A stretch of DNA of 64,000 nucleotides from a bacterium (lineage in GTDB: Bacteria > Ratteibacteria > UBA8468 > B48-G9 > JAFGKM01), in NCBI GenBank assembly GCA_023230585.1, contig JALNXB010000001.1:94147-158146 (forward strand), given 5' to 3'. Shown piece by piece: positions 26,118 to 35,593 of this stretch. The translations under genes were made by a program, and so were the position numbers. Within the stretch, counting starts at the first letter, position 1. Each line of letters opens with the position of its first letter. The notes beneath the pieces are model-generated. The model was not told the DNA's origin, made no database searches, and saw only the letters and a list, made by a program, of their open reading frames with translations.

Positions 26118-29100
26118 TTACTGTATAAGGACTGTAAGTTCAGGAGAATCAGAAGACCGATTGTCCCAATTATCAACAGCAACAACTCTGTAGTAGTAGG
26201 TATTGCCTGCCTCAAGCACAGAATCTAAAAATTCTTGTGTGGAGGTACTTCCAACAAGAGTTGCTGAAGTAGTTTTTAAATTAGGTGTTTTAGAACGGTA
26301 AACATTGTAGTACCTTACACCTTGCGGTACCTTTACTTCATTCCATACAAGTTTAACATAAGGTGGTCTTACTCTATACCCTCCTTGTTGTAATGGTTCT
26401 CCCTGCACAAGAGTTGTTACTGCTTTCAATCCTGACGGTGCCCCGTTGAGAAGTGAAGGTGAGTTGCTCTTGCTGGTTGGCGTAAATCTTAGGTCATTGG
26501 TGACCATTATGTTATCCAGGGCAATGCTTGAGTCTGACGTTTCAAAACTCACCTCATATTCACCTTTTGCAAGATTAATGTTACCAGTATCAATACCTAC
26601 CCACTTCCACCTAAATTCAGAAACATCTATTTTACCTACCTGTTTCCCGTTCACCTTAACTGTAAAACTTCCTTTGCCAATTTCCTCTTTTTCTGGCCAA
26701 CCTGTAGTAGAACTTTCACATTCAAACCTGCTCATACCTCGCACCCGTGCCATCAGTTTTGTAGCCCCTTTGTAAGGAATTTGTATTTTTAGAGATACGC
26801 TACCTTTTAACAACCTTTCGCTTAATCGTTCTTTATACAGTAGGCTTGGGTCTGTTATAGCAACTCCATAAGAATTGCTTGCTTCTTTAGGTTCAAAAAA
26901 AGGTACCATAGGTTTTACTATTTTACCGGTTTCTGCTTCATAAAAATGTCTGTAACGATTATTCTTTCCAAGTTGAACCTCATTAGAAAACATTCTGCTC
27001 TCCAAACCAGAGTATTCCACAGATGTCATCACATAAAACCCCTTCTTTGATAGATTGTAGTTGTTCTCAGTAATTATCTGGTTGTTAACTTTCTTGTAGT
27101 TTTTACCACTTTCATTTGAACGGTAAAGGTTATATCCTTCTATTTCTGCGTGAAAACGAGGTTGTTCCCATAAGAGTTTGCCTTTGACGATTTTAAGATT
27201 TGATGGTGGCATAGGGTATCTTACAACAGCTATATACGTGTCTCCTATTTCGTATTCTGGTCGTTCAGCGGTAAGCATAGAAGATGCGTACCCTACTTTT
27301 GTGTAATCAGGGCTTGGGTTTGGCATAGACCATATTGTTTTTGCTTGCAACCTGCTATCACCAGTAGGGGTTCCTGATTTGCGTAGATTGGCTGCTCTTT
27401 TTGCTCGTTCTTCGCGGTCATAGTAGTTTGACATTGCTACTGCCCAGAAAGTTTCGTGTTCAAGATCTATCATAACAATTGGGACTGTTGGAACATTTTT
27501 TGACCATATAAGAGCAAATTCTATATCTCTCCTAAATTCGTGAGGCCAAGATATGTGGTCAAGGCCAGGGTAGTTGCCAAGAAATTTTACTTCACCGTTA
27601 TAAGGGTTGTTTACAGTAATTGTGCCAAAAAAGTTGCTATGCATACCTAAAGCGTTCATATGTACCAGAGTGTTGTCTTCAAGCAGAAGAGGAGTATTAT
27701 CTCCTGAACGGGGAAGACCCCCTGCAAGGTTCCACCAGGTATCGCCTTTCCATATAGGTTTATCTCCTGTCAAGGGTATATGTGTAATATTAGGTGTGGG
27801 AATTACTTGTATAAGTCCTCGTTTATCAGTAAGAGAAAGAGGTAGAGCCCATACTTGATAAGGGTTATCGTCTGTAAGAAATTTGTTACGGTTAATCTCA
27901 AAAAGAAAGTATCTTATACCGTTTTTATCAACCGCATTTGCCCAGTTATTCCCTGATTTACCCCAAACGGAATTCATTGCTAAATAATCACGGTTTTTTT
28001 CTCCTGCCGGATAAACAATGTCTTGTTCAGGGTTTTTGGAGATACTTTTGACTTTGAAAGAACGGAAATTATTACCTTCAATATCAGATAAAGCAAACTC
28101 TTTTCTATCTTCTGATTGCCATACAAGAATTTCGTGCGTAATATATTTTAGACGAGGTCCTCTACCTCCGTCTTCTGAAGGTCGTTTGATAATTTGCCAA
28201 CCTTCTTTTTGGGGTAGATTTATAATATGGGTCTTGCCTGTCTCAAGGTTCAAAAATGTTTGAGTAGAAAAACTTCTTGATACATTTATCCATTCAGAAG
28301 GGTCGCTTCCTTCGGGAAGCCGTTTTTCTTCCCATGGAAATAGCCACGGAATCCTGTTTGCCCAACTTTTTGGTTTAGCAGACCTATGGCGGAAAGTGCC
28401 GTCGGTTCTTATGATATCGCCAGGGGTTCTTTTGCCTGCAAAAAAATATTTACCTTCATTACTGAAATCTTGAGAACCTGAGTATGAAAGATTGACTTCC
28501 CCACCTTGAGTCATAAGCCATAACTCTGTACCAATAAAAGAGTCTTTAAAAATAACCTTTCCAGGTCTATCTGGGTGGGATATTTTTTTTAGAGTATCAA
28601 GACCGTGGATTATGCTGGTTGATGTTTTTGAAGTCCAATCATCAGGTAACACAGTATTTCCGAGTCGTACTATTTCTATTTCTTTAACTTGAACTACAGC
28701 TCTATGTTTAGCAGGGTCTCCATAAGCCCGTGCAATACCTGTGTAATACTTTTTCTTCTCTGTTCCTTCTACATAAAAAGGAAGAATAATTTCTCGAAAT
28801 TCCTCAGATATCCCTATCGGCATAACAAATATATCACCAGTAGCAACAGGTTGTTTGTCTACAAAAAGTTTTGCGGAATGAGAATTTGTTTTTGCTACTG
28901 CTCGCAAAATGTAATGGCCGGGAGTTAGTTCTACCTGTTTTGTGATGCCTTGCCAACTACAAAGTAAAGCAAAAGATGCTATACCTGTCTGGTCGTTATA
29001 TGAAAAATCGGTATACACACCTCCTCTCGACCCTCCCCAACCGGTTTTGGATGTTATGTCAAACTTTATTCGAAATGCTTCATTCTTTCCGTTAGTTGAA

Positions 29101-29183
29101 CTGTCAGCAGAAAGGTTCTGACATAAAACACAGAAGATTGTAAATAAGGTTAGCATATAAATAAACTTGTGAAAAAGTCTCAT
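26118..29183 (-). CDS. Large secreted protein with propeller-like core and C-terminal Fn3 domain
   Basis: I do not recognise a specific family. The 1021-residue protein begins with a clear signal peptide (basic MRLFHKF, hydrophobic core to about residue 24, cleavage near NLSA). Residues about 30-175 look like a carbohydrate-binding-like beta domain. About 200-640 contains repeated short beta segments, Trp-rich turns and phrases such as FSNEGKYFFAGKRTPGD and HISWPHEFRRDI, suggesting a TolB/oligogalacturonide-lyase-type propeller. A beta domain with VKVNGKQVGKIDVSEF (about 760-900) follows, and a fibronectin III module ends the protein (VRYYNVYRSKTPN, YYYRVVAVDNWDNRSSDSPE). A GGGGG ribosome-binding site precedes ATG. 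It is probably envelope-bound or extracellular. Confidence 0.7.
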   Translation of the reverse strand: MRLFHKFIYMLTLFTIFCVLCQNLSADSSTNGKNEAFRIKFDITSKTGWGGSRGGVYTDFSYNDQTGIASFALLCSWQGITKQVELTPGHYILRAVAKTNSHSAKLFVDKQPVATGDIFVMPIGISEEFREIILPFYVEGTEKKKYYTGIARAYGDPAKHRAVVQVKEIEIVRLGNTVLPDDWTSKTSTSIIHGLDTLKKISHPDRPGKVIFKDSFIGTELWLMTQGGEVNLSYSGSQDFSNEGKYFFAGKRTPGDIIRTDGTFRHRSAKPKSWANRIPWLFPWEEKRLPEGSDPSEWINVSRSFSTQTFLNLETGKTHIINLPQKEGWQIIKRPSEDGGRGPRLKYITHEILVWQSEDRKEFALSDIEGNNFRSFKVKSISKNPEQDIVYPAGEKNRDYLAMNSVWGKSGNNWANAVDKNGIRYFLFEINRNKFLTDDNPYQVWALPLSLTDKRGLIQVIPTPNITHIPLTGDKPIWKGDTWWNLAGGLPRSGDNTPLLLEDNTLVHMNALGMHSNFFGTITVNNPYNGEVKFLGNYPGLDHISWPHEFRRDIEFALIWSKNVPTVPIVMIDLEHETFWAVAMSNYYDREERAKRAANLRKSGTPTGDSRLQAKTIWSMPNPSPDYTKVGYASSMLTAERPEYEIGDTYIAVVRYPMPPSNLKIVKGKLLWEQPRFHAEIEGYNLYRSNESGKNYKKVNNQIITENNYNLSKKGFYVMTSVEYSGLESRMFSNEVQLGKNNRYRHFYEAETGKIVKPMVPFFEPKEASNSYGVAITDPSLLYKERLSERLLKGSVSLKIQIPYKGATKLMARVRGMSRFECESSTTGWPEKEEIGKGSFTVKVNGKQVGKIDVSEFRWKWVGIDTGNINLAKGEYEVSFETSDSSIALDNIMVTNDLRFTPTSKSNSPSLLNGAPSGLKAVTTLVQGEPLQQGGYRVRPPYVKLVWNEVKVPQGVRYYNVYRSKTPNLKTTSATLVGSTSTQEFLDSVLEAGNTYYYRVVAVDNWDNRSSDSPELTVLIQ

Positions 29184-29207
29184 ATTGTCCCCCTTTTTAG
29201 TAAAATA

Positions 29208-30302
29208 TTAAATAAACTCGCTAAGAACTCTGTTTGCCAGTAAAATTCCTTGAGAAGTTAATCTATACCTTGTGCCTGTCTCTTCTAAAAGATGGTTTTG
29301 AATAAGTTTATTCACCTGTTTTTCATATCCTATAAAATTTTTTTTATCAACCCCTTTTGACATACGAAGCCCTAAAAATATGGTCTCTTCTTTAATTGAA
29401 AGGGTAGAACCTTCTGTATATTCAACAATAGATTTTGAAGGGGTTGCAAGATAATCTTTAAGAGAAGTGGTGTTTGCCCATCTTTTACCGTTAAAATGGG
29501 AATGGGCAGCAACCCCTACACCTATATAGTTGCCGTTTTCCCAATAGTTTACATTATGTTTACATTCCATTCCTATGGTTGCGAAATTAGAAATTTCGTA
29601 TCTGTAAAACTTCTGTTTTAAGAGGAATTCAACTGCATAAATATACATATCAGCATCTTGGTCTTCTGAAGGTAGATTGAGGTTCCCTTTTTCTTTTTCT
29701 TCCCAGAATGGTGTTCCTTCTTCTATCTGTAAATTATAAATGGAATAATGCTGTAATTCCATAGATATGGCTTTCTGTAAATCTTGTTTCCATAACTCTA
29801 TTGTTTGTCCTGGTAGAGCAAACATAAGGTCTATACTGATATTTTTAAAGTCGGCTTGCCTACATTCTTTATAAGTTTTCAAGGTATCTTCACTTGAATG
29901 AATTCTTCCAAGTTTAGTTAAAATATTATTATTAAAAGTTTGAACTCCCAATGATATACGGTTTATACCCAACTGTTTGAAGTCTTTCAATTTTGTGATA
30001 TCTGCAGTTGCAGGGTTCACCTCTATACTTATTTCTATATTAGGTGAAAGTAGGGGGGATATTTTGTTTATAGATGAAAAAATTTTTTCAATATGTAAAG
30101 GAGAAAGTAGGCTTGGAGTGCCTCCACCGATGTATATGGTAGAAATACCTTTTGAAAGAATATCTTCTCTTATTTTTAGTTCTGTGCAGAGAGCCTCTGA
30201 GTATTGGTTAAAAACTTGGTTTTCATACCCCGTGTATGATACAAAATCGCAGTAGGCACACTTTTTTACACAAAAAGGTATGTGTATATAAAGGCCTGTC
30301 AT
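29208..30302 (-). CDS. hemW: Radical SAM heme chaperone HemW
   Basis: The 364-residue radical SAM protein has CVKKCAYC (CxxxCxxC) at residues 11-18, the GGGTPSLL SAM segment and the HNVNYW motif (HNxxYW) characteristic of HemW rather than of coproporphyrinogen dehydrogenase HemN. A C-terminal winged-helix-like domain (LGLRMSKGVDKKNF) is present. HemW delivers heme to respiratory proteins; older annotations call it an oxygen-independent coproporphyrinogen oxidase. It follows lepA by 10 bp, a common bacterial gene pair. Confidence 0.92.
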   Translation of the reverse strand: MTGLYIHIPFCVKKCAYCDFVSYTGYENQVFNQYSEALCTELKIREDILSKGISTIYIGGGTPSLLSPLHIEKIFSSINKISPLLSPNIEISIEVNPATADITKLKDFKQLGINRISLGVQTFNNNILTKLGRIHSSEDTLKTYKECRQADFKNISIDLMFALPGQTIELWKQDLQKAISMELQHYSIYNLQIEEGTPFWEEKEKGNLNLPSEDQDADMYIYAVEFLLKQKFYRYEISNFATIGMECKHNVNYWENGNYIGVGVAAHSHFNGKRWANTTSLKDYLATPSKSIVEYTEGSTLSIKEETIFLGLRMSKGVDKKNFIGYEKQVNKLIQNHLLEETGTRYRLTSQGILLANRVLSEFI

Positions 30303-30312
30303 AGTTTTTTTA

Positions 30313-32094
30313 TTATCTATTTATTTTAAGAACGGCAAGAAACACCTCTTGAGGAATATCTACGCTACCAATTCTTTTCATTCTGCTTTTACCTTCTTTT
30401 TGTCTTTCGAGCAGTTTTCTTTTTCTTGAAATGTCTCCACCATAACATTTTTGTAGAACATCTTTACGGACAGGCGGTATGGTTTCTCTTGCTACAACTT
30501 TACTTCCTATAACTGCTTGAATAGGGATTTCAAACTGGTGGCGCGGGATTAAAGTGCGTAGTTTGGCAGCAAGGGCTCGCCCTACATACTGGGCTTGCTC
30601 TCTTGATACAATAGAACTTAAAGCATCCACTTGCTCATAATTTAAAAGTATATCCATCCTAACAGCGTTAGATACTCTGTAACCTATAATTTCGTAATCC
30701 ATCGAAGCATAGCCTCTTGTGCAAGCTTTTAGCATATCGTGAAAATCAACAATAATTCGAGATAGAGCCATTTCAACAACAAGCATTACCCTTGTAGGGT
30801 CAAGATATTCTGTAGAAATAAAATCACCATTCTTCTCATTTACAAGTTGCATTATTGCTCCAGTATATTCGGATGGAGAAAGAATAGTTAAACGGCAGTA
30901 AGGTTCTTCAATGGTCTCTATTTCTGTTGTAGGAGGTAGCGATGATGGGTTATCAACCATTTTAATGCTCTTATTTTTTAATGTAACTCTGTATACCACA
31001 CTTGGAGCTGTGGCAATAATGTTTAGATTAAACTCTGTTTCCATCCGTTCTTGAACAATTTCAAGGTGTAAAAGTCCAAGAAAACCGCAACGGAAACCAA
31101 AACCAAGAGCAGAAGATGTTTCCTGTTCGTAGTGGAAAGAAGCGTCATTTAATTGTAATTTACCCATAGCGTCTTTAAGCATATCAAAGTCTTGCCCATC
31201 TATAGGGTAGAACCCACAAAACACCATAGGTTTCATACGTTTATATCCAGGCAAAGCTTCTTTTGCAGGGTGCACATCATCAGTAATAGTATCTCCCACC
31301 CTACAATCTCTAACATCTTTAATCCCTGCAATGACATACCCTACCTCTCCAGAAGATATTGTTTGGGAGGGGATAGGTCCTAACCTTAGATACCCTGCTT
31401 CTTGAACCTCAAATTTTCTACCTGTGCTCATCATCCTTATAAACATACCTTTCTTTATTTCCCCATTAAAAACTCTTACTCGAGCAATAACGCCTCTAAA
31501 AGAATCATAATGAGAATCAAAGATGAGGGCTTGCAAACAAGAATCTTTTTCTATGGTAGGAGATGGAACCCGATCTATGATAGCACTAAGAATCTCCTCC
31601 ACTCCTTCGCCTGTTTTAGCTGATACAAGCAGAACCTCTTCAGACGGTATCCCAAAAACCTTTTTGAACTCTTCTTTTATTCTATCTGGGTCGGCAGCTG
31701 GTAGGTCTATCTTGTTTATGACAGGAATAATAACAAGGTTGTTTTCTACTGCTAAATAAGCGTTAGCAAGCGTTTGAGCTTCGATACCTTGGGTTGCGTC
31801 CACAAGCAAAATTGCACCTTCACAGGCAGCAAGAGAACGAGAAACTTCGTAAGCAAAGTCAACATGACCAGGAGTATCTATAAGGTTTAGTATATAACCT
31901 TTATACTCCATCCTAACGGCTTGTGCCTTGATAGTGATACCTCTCTCTCTTTCAATATCCATTGTATCCAGAACCTGTTCTTTCATCTTCCTCTGCTCAA
32001 CGGTTCCGGTGTAGGTTAGAAGCCTATCTGCAAGTGTTGATTTGCCGTGGTCTATATGGGCTATAATAGAAAAATTTTTAATTTGTTTACTCAT
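30313..32094 (-). CDS. lepA: Elongation factor 4
   Basis: EF-4 is a ribosomal GTPase acting on stalled or initiating ribosomes. The 593-residue protein has all G motifs: [10 protein letters not shown], the switch region [18 protein letters not shown] and NKIDLP, and the LepA-specific C-terminal domain ([24 protein letters not shown]). A TATAAT box ends eight bases before its ATG and no ribosome-binding site is visible, so the message may be almost leaderless. It heads a likely lepA-hemW unit. Confidence 0.97.
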   Translation of the reverse strand: MSKQIKNFSIIAHIDHGKSTLADRLLTYTGTVEQRKMKEQVLDTMDIERERGITIKAQAVRMEYKGYILNLIDTPGHVDFAYEVSRSLAACEGAILLVDATQGIEAQTLANAYLAVENNLVIIPVINKIDLPAADPDRIKEEFKKVFGIPSEEVLLVSAKTGEGVEEILSAIIDRVPSPTIEKDSCLQALIFDSHYDSFRGVIARVRVFNGEIKKGMFIRMMSTGRKFEVQEAGYLRLGPIPSQTISSGEVGYVIAGIKDVRDCRVGDTITDDVHPAKEALPGYKRMKPMVFCGFYPIDGQDFDMLKDAMGKLQLNDASFHYEQETSSALGFGFRCGFLGLLHLEIVQERMETEFNLNIIATAPSVVYRVTLKNKSIKMVDNPSSLPPTTEIETIEEPYCRLTILSPSEYTGAIMQLVNEKNGDFISTEYLDPTRVMLVVEMALSRIIVDFHDMLKACTRGYASMDYEIIGYRVSNAVRMDILLNYEQVDALSSIVSREQAQYVGRALAAKLRTLIPRHQFEIPIQAVIGSKVVARETIPPVRKDVLQKCYGGDISRKRKLLERQKEGKSRMKRIGSVDIPQEVFLAVLKINR

Positions 32095-32102
32095 AACTTA
32101 CT

Positions 32103-32108
32103 ATTATA
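32103..32108 (-). promoter_or_regulatory. -10 box close to lepA start
   Basis: A perfect TATAAT on the minus strand ends eight bases upstream of the lepA ATG, so transcription would begin one to three bases before the start codon. The -35 region is weak. It is one of four such arrangements in the window. Confidence 0.5.
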
Positions 32109-32164
32109 CCATAAAAAGTAAGTATTCGGTAAATATAGTTATATTTTTACTTAGAATTAGTGTA

Positions 32165-32430
32165 AAAAAGTATGTGATGTCTATTCTCTCTCTTTGCCCT
32201 CTACCCATAGGGGAGAGGGACCAAGGGTGAGGGGGGCTTTTACGTTTTGTCTTTATTGTTCCGTCTCCCGTTTTTTGTTAGGGTGCCCCTTTTTGTCATT
32301 CCGGACTTGAGCCGGAATCTCGTTTTTACTACCGCTGTATAGAGGATGACAAAATGGGGCGTAAAGCAAAAGAACAGGTGAAGCAATTCCCTCGGAGGTA
32401 CTCGGGATAAACCTCCAATAAGAACAATAA
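32165..32430. repeat. Mosaic intergenic repeat, copy 2 (between lepA and proS)
   Basis: This fills most of the 414-bp gap between divergent lepA and proS. Modules: AAAAAGTATGTG.TGTCTA (shared with 63.4 and 63.7 kb), CTCTACCCATAGGGGAGAG, the palindrome ATTCCGGACTTGAGCCGGAAT at 32298-32318, and CCTCGGAGGTACTCGGGATAAACC. No credible gene lies in it. The remaining 80 bp before proS show no clear promoter beyond the GAGGAGAG ribosome-binding site. Confidence 0.75.
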
Positions 32431-32508
32431 ATAATACACATAAATTTGAAATAAAAGGGGAATGATTGTATCATAATTGAAATATTTATAAAAAAAGAGG
32501 AGAGCAAA

Positions 32509-33663
32509 ATGAGATGGACAGGGTACTTTATGCCAACATCAAAAGAAGCCCCAAAAGACGCTGAAACAATAAGCCATAAACTTATGTCGAGGGCAGGACT
32601 TATAGATAAAACATCGTCAGGGGTTTACTCGTATCTACCGGCAGGATATAAGGTGTTGAGGAATGTGGAAGGAATTGTAAGAAGAGAGATGAATAAAGCA
32701 GGAGCGGTGGAGTTGCTTATGCCAGCACTTCAACCAGCAACCCTTTGGAAAGAGAGCGGTAGGTTAGATTTGATGGGTGAAGAAATGATAAGGTTTACCG
32801 ATAGGCATAACAGGGTTATGCTTTTTGGACCTACCCACGAAGAGGTGATAACAGATATTGTTAGAAAAAACATCAAGTCTTGGAAACAGTTACCTGTCAC
32901 TTTATACCAAATACAAACAAAATTTCGTGATGAGATGCGACCTCGCTTTGGGATAGTTCGTTCAAGAGAGTTTTTGATGAAAGACGCTTATAGTTTTGAT
33001 ATAAATACTAATGGTTTAGATGAAACTTACTCTAAAATGAAAGTAGCTTACCAGAATATTTTTTCGGCATGCGGACTAAAGTTTACTATACAGCAAGCAG
33101 ATTCAGGTGTTATAGGTGGTAAGTTTTCAGAGGAATTTTTTGCACAAGGGGAATGTCCTGAACTTGAGGTAGGTCATATATTTAAACTTGGTACTCAGTA
33201 TAGTGAATCAATGAAAGCGTTTTTTGTTGATAAAGACGGGACCCAAAAACCTATGGTTATGGGATGTTATGGAATAGGGGTTAGTAGAATTGTTGCTGCA
33301 ACAATTGAGGGGAATTTTGATGAGAAAGGTATTGTCTGGCCCTTAAATATAGCTCCTTTTAAGGTTCTGGTGCTTCCTGTGAATGTGGAAAACACTGATA
33401 TAATGGAAATATCAGAGAATCTCTACTCTTCTTTAGTATCTGAAGGTATAGAGGTGCTTTTAGATGATAGAGCCGAGAGTACAGGTGCTAAATTTGCTGA
33501 TGCCGACCTTACTGGAATACCTTTATGGGTGGTTGTAGGTAAAAAGATTTCAGAAGGTAAGGTAGAAATTAAAATAAGGAGAGAAAATAGGTTGATACCA
33601 ATTGATGTCAACAATGTGTTACCCTGGGTTGTTGACTATATAAAACAGCAAGAAAATGGCTAA
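32509..33663 (+). CDS. proS: Proline--tRNA ligase lacking the INS editing domain
   Basis: ProRS charges tRNA-Pro. The catalytic core is complete (TSSGVYSYLPAGYKVL, FGPTHEE, the motif 2 region FRDEMRPRFGIVRSREFLMKDAYSF, and MGCYGIGVSR) and an anticodon-binding domain follows. At residues about 211-218, between SGVIGGKFSEEFF and LEVGHIFKLGTQYS, only a short linker is found; standard bacterial ProRS carries the ~180-residue INS domain there, which clears Ala-tRNA-Pro. The flanks join in frame without a stop, so this is a natural deletion form (384 residues) rather than a frameshift. GAGGAGAG precedes ATG. It overlaps the next gene by 8 bp. Confidence 0.94.
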   Translation: MRWTGYFMPTSKEAPKDAETISHKLMSRAGLIDKTSSGVYSYLPAGYKVLRNVEGIVRREMNKAGAVELLMPALQPATLWKESGRLDLMGEEMIRFTDRHNRVMLFGPTHEEVITDIVRKNIKSWKQLPVTLYQIQTKFRDEMRPRFGIVRSREFLMKDAYSFDINTNGLDETYSKMKVAYQNIFSACGLKFTIQQADSGVIGGKFSEEFFAQGECPELEVGHIFKLGTQYSESMKAFFVDKDGTQKPMVMGCYGIGVSRIVAATIEGNFDEKGIVWPLNIAPFKVLVLPVNVENTDIMEISENLYSSLVSEGIEVLLDDRAESTGAKFADADLTGIPLWVVVGKKISEGKVEIKIRRENRLIPIDVNNVLPWVVDYIKQQENG

Positions 33664-34360
33664 TTGGTTAAGGTTGTTAAAAACAGGTTTTTTGGTTAGA
33701 AAAAATGAACTCCTGCTTGCGCTTATTGTTCTGCTTTATCTAATATTGTTTCGGTTTATCTTATCCATTCCACTTAGAGAAGAGCATATCTTTATTTTTC
33801 AGGTATTCTTTCTTTTTATGGAAAATTACATAACTATCTGCGCATATAATGGTTTGAAAGAATCTTTATTAAAGGGTACCTTAAATATTGGGCAGTTGTT
33901 TAAAAACAGTATACTTTTTTTTGGAAGGATGTTGCTCTACAAAATGTTTGTAGGTCTGGTTGCTATCATTATAATGAGTTTTGGATTTGGAATGATAGAG
34001 GTTGTAAAAAATGCGTCTCTTGTAAAATCTACTCTTGTTATGCTTATAACAATTGTATGGCTTTCATTTCCAGTATATCTTGTTCTATTAACTTTTCTTA
34101 CCCCTTTCGTAATAGTTGTTGATGATGTTCCAGTCTTGTCTGCTATGAAAAAAAGTGTCAAAGTTTTAAGAAAAAATCTTACCACATCTATTATACTGAT
34201 ATTTTCGGTATTACCTTTATGGGTATTTGCTTTTTTTCTACTTAAATTGTATAATGAGAAGGGGTTGTTATTTCAGTTGTTCTTGTTATGCCTGATTGCT
34301 ATATTGGAAATTATCACCATAAAAATCTGGATGCTTTTTTACCAGAAAACTTCTACCTAA
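33656..34360 (+). CDS. Integral membrane protein of unknown function
   Basis: The 234-residue protein is very hydrophobic with about five to six membrane helices (roughly residues 20-38, 45-62, 85-115, 122-150, 175-195 and 205-225). An amphipathic stretch before the fifth helix (DDVPVLSAMKKSVKVLRKN) resembles the DUF975/'glycerophosphodiesterase-type' membrane domain pattern in which a helix hairpin is followed by KxSxxLxxxN, but I cannot name a family with confidence. The start overlaps the proS end by 8 bp, so it is translated with it; no functional link is evident. Confidence 0.6.
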   Translation: MANWLRLLKTGFLVRKNELLLALIVLLYLILFRFILSIPLREEHIFIFQVFFLFMENYITICAYNGLKESLLKGTLNIGQLFKNSILFFGRMLLYKMFVGLVAIIIMSFGFGMIEVVKNASLVKSTLVMLITIVWLSFPVYLVLLTFLTPFVIVVDDVPVLSAMKKSVKVLRKNLTTSIILIFSVLPLWVFAFFLLKLYNEKGLLFQLFLLCLIAILEIITIKIWMLFYQKTST

Positions 34361-34426
34361 TCTTTATATAAACTACTAATTATTAGTTATTAACAAATAT
34401 TAACATAACACAGATGGAGAGATAAT

Positions 34427-35005
34427 ATGAAAGAAATGTTTGAGGTTAGATGGCATGGCAGAGGAGGGCAAGGAGCCAAAACAGCTGCTCTGTTGTTTGG
34501 AGATGCGGCTTTGTCCACAGGTAAATATATACAGGCATTCCCTGAATATGGACCTGAAAGAATGGGTGCTCCTGTTCAGTCTTTTAATAGAATTAGCGAA
34601 AAACCGATAAGAATACATTCTGGGATTGAAGAACCAGATGTGGTTCTTGTCCTTGATGTAACTCTGGTTGGGCAGGTTGATGTAACAAAGGGGCTTGACA
34701 AAGAAAAGGGGATACTTATTATTAACACTCCTTTATCTCCTGAAGAGATGAAAAAGAAGCTCGGTTATGAAGGGAAAGTATATACAGTAAACGCTTCTGT
34801 TATATCAACAGAAACCATAGGTAGAAACATCCCTAACACACCTATGATAGGCGCTCTTACAAAGATAACAGGTATGTTAGAGATAGGTGCCCTACTTGAA
34901 GATACAAAAAAGAAATTGTCAGCAAAGTTTAGAAACAGACCAGAGATTGTAGATGGTAATCTTAAAGCAATAGAAAGAGCTTATAACGAGGTTAAAGGAG
35001 CTTAA
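34427..35005 (+). CDS. porG: 2-oxoacid:ferredoxin oxidoreductase, gamma subunit
   Basis: The 192-residue protein is the gamma subunit of a POR/VOR-type enzyme that oxidises 2-oxoacids to acyl-CoA and reduced ferredoxin. The family start WHGRGGQGAKTAALLFGDAAL and EYGPERMGAPVQSFNRIS are present. It opens a cluster in the order gamma, delta, coiled-coil, alpha, M55 peptidase, beta. GGAGAG precedes the ATG. Pyruvate is the most likely substrate from overall similarity and from the CstA-like gene downstream, but branched 2-oxoacids are not excluded. Confidence 0.9.
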   Translation: MKEMFEVRWHGRGGQGAKTAALLFGDAALSTGKYIQAFPEYGPERMGAPVQSFNRISEKPIRIHSGIEEPDVVLVLDVTLVGQVDVTKGLDKEKGILIINTPLSPEEMKKKLGYEGKVYTVNASVISTETIGRNIPNTPMIGALTKITGMLEIGALLEDTKKKLSAKFRNRPEIVDGNLKAIERAYNEVKGA

Positions 35006-35006
35006 A

Positions 35007-35306
35007 ATGGAAGAAAAAAAAGCAACGTGGAAAGAACTTCCAGAAGGTGATGTACTTGAAGGAAGTTCATCATTAAAGTTTAAAACTGGTAATTGGAGAA
35101 CCCTTAAACCTATTCATATACCTGAAAAATGTATACATTGTCTTTTCTGTTGGGTTTCTTGCCCTGATGGAGCGGTTGTTGTTGATAAAGAGACAAGCAA
35201 ATTTGTAAGGTTTGATTATGATTACTGTAAAGGGTGCGGTATATGTGCTTATGAATGTCCTAAAGATGCAATAGATATGGTTGATGACCAGGGAGAAGAT
35301 AAATGA
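35007..35306 (+). CDS. porD: 2-oxoacid:ferredoxin oxidoreductase, delta (ferredoxin) subunit
   Basis: The 99-residue protein is a two-cluster ferredoxin with CIHCLFCWVSCPDGA and CKGCGICAYECPKDA, each a CxxCxxCxxxCP motif. It carries electrons from the catalytic subunits to free ferredoxin. The N-terminal lead (WKELPEGDVLEGSSS) is typical of PorD. The start lies one base after the porG stop, and its end overlaps the next gene by 4 bp. Confidence 0.92.
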   Translation: MEEKKATWKELPEGDVLEGSSSLKFKTGNWRTLKPIHIPEKCIHCLFCWVSCPDGAVVVDKETSKFVRFDYDYCKGCGICAYECPKDAIDMVDDQGEDK

Positions 35307-35593
35307 AAAGTGCTGTTAAATGGATAGCTTTGGTTTTAATATTGTCAGGTTGGGTAGCGTTTATAGCTCGACACGCAACTGCTGGCAAAGAAAAAGCTCT
35401 ACTAAACAGTAAAATCTCTCAACTTGAATCAGAGTTGGATTCTTACCAGTTTCTTGTTAAGGATGTGGAGACAAGCGCAAAAAAAATAGATGATATGATA
35501 TCTATTCTTGAAAATCTTAAAACGAATTTAGATAAATTAAAATCAAAAATGGATAAGGGAGTGAAAAATGAAAGTAGCCAAAACGGGGAATGA
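35303..35593 (+). CDS. Single-pass membrane coiled-coil protein inside the POR operon
   Basis: I do not recognise this 96-residue protein. One membrane helix (VKWIALVLILSGWVAFIA, residues 5-22) is followed by a charged heptad-like coiled coil (LLNSKISQLESELDSYQFL...LENLKTNLDKLKSKMDK). It overlaps porD by 4 bp and porA by 26 bp, so it must be translated with the enzyme subunits. It might anchor or scaffold the oxidoreductase at the membrane; no such subunit is part of the standard enzyme, so this is speculation. The operon position and overlaps argue that it is real. Confidence 0.65.
   Translation: MKSAVKWIALVLILSGWVAFIARHATAGKEKALLNSKISQLESELDSYQFLVKDVETSAKKIDDMISILENLKTNLDKLKSKMDKGVKNESSQNGE

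Noticed and set aside
32253..32507. 84-residue minus-strand frame upstream of proS
   Set aside because: Consists of the CCGGAAT and GGGATAAACC repeat modules; no start signal.
32509..33663. proS as a frameshifted or truncated pseudogene
   Set aside because: Both flanks of the missing INS domain join in one frame, all catalytic and anticodon-domain motifs are present and the start and stop are clean.
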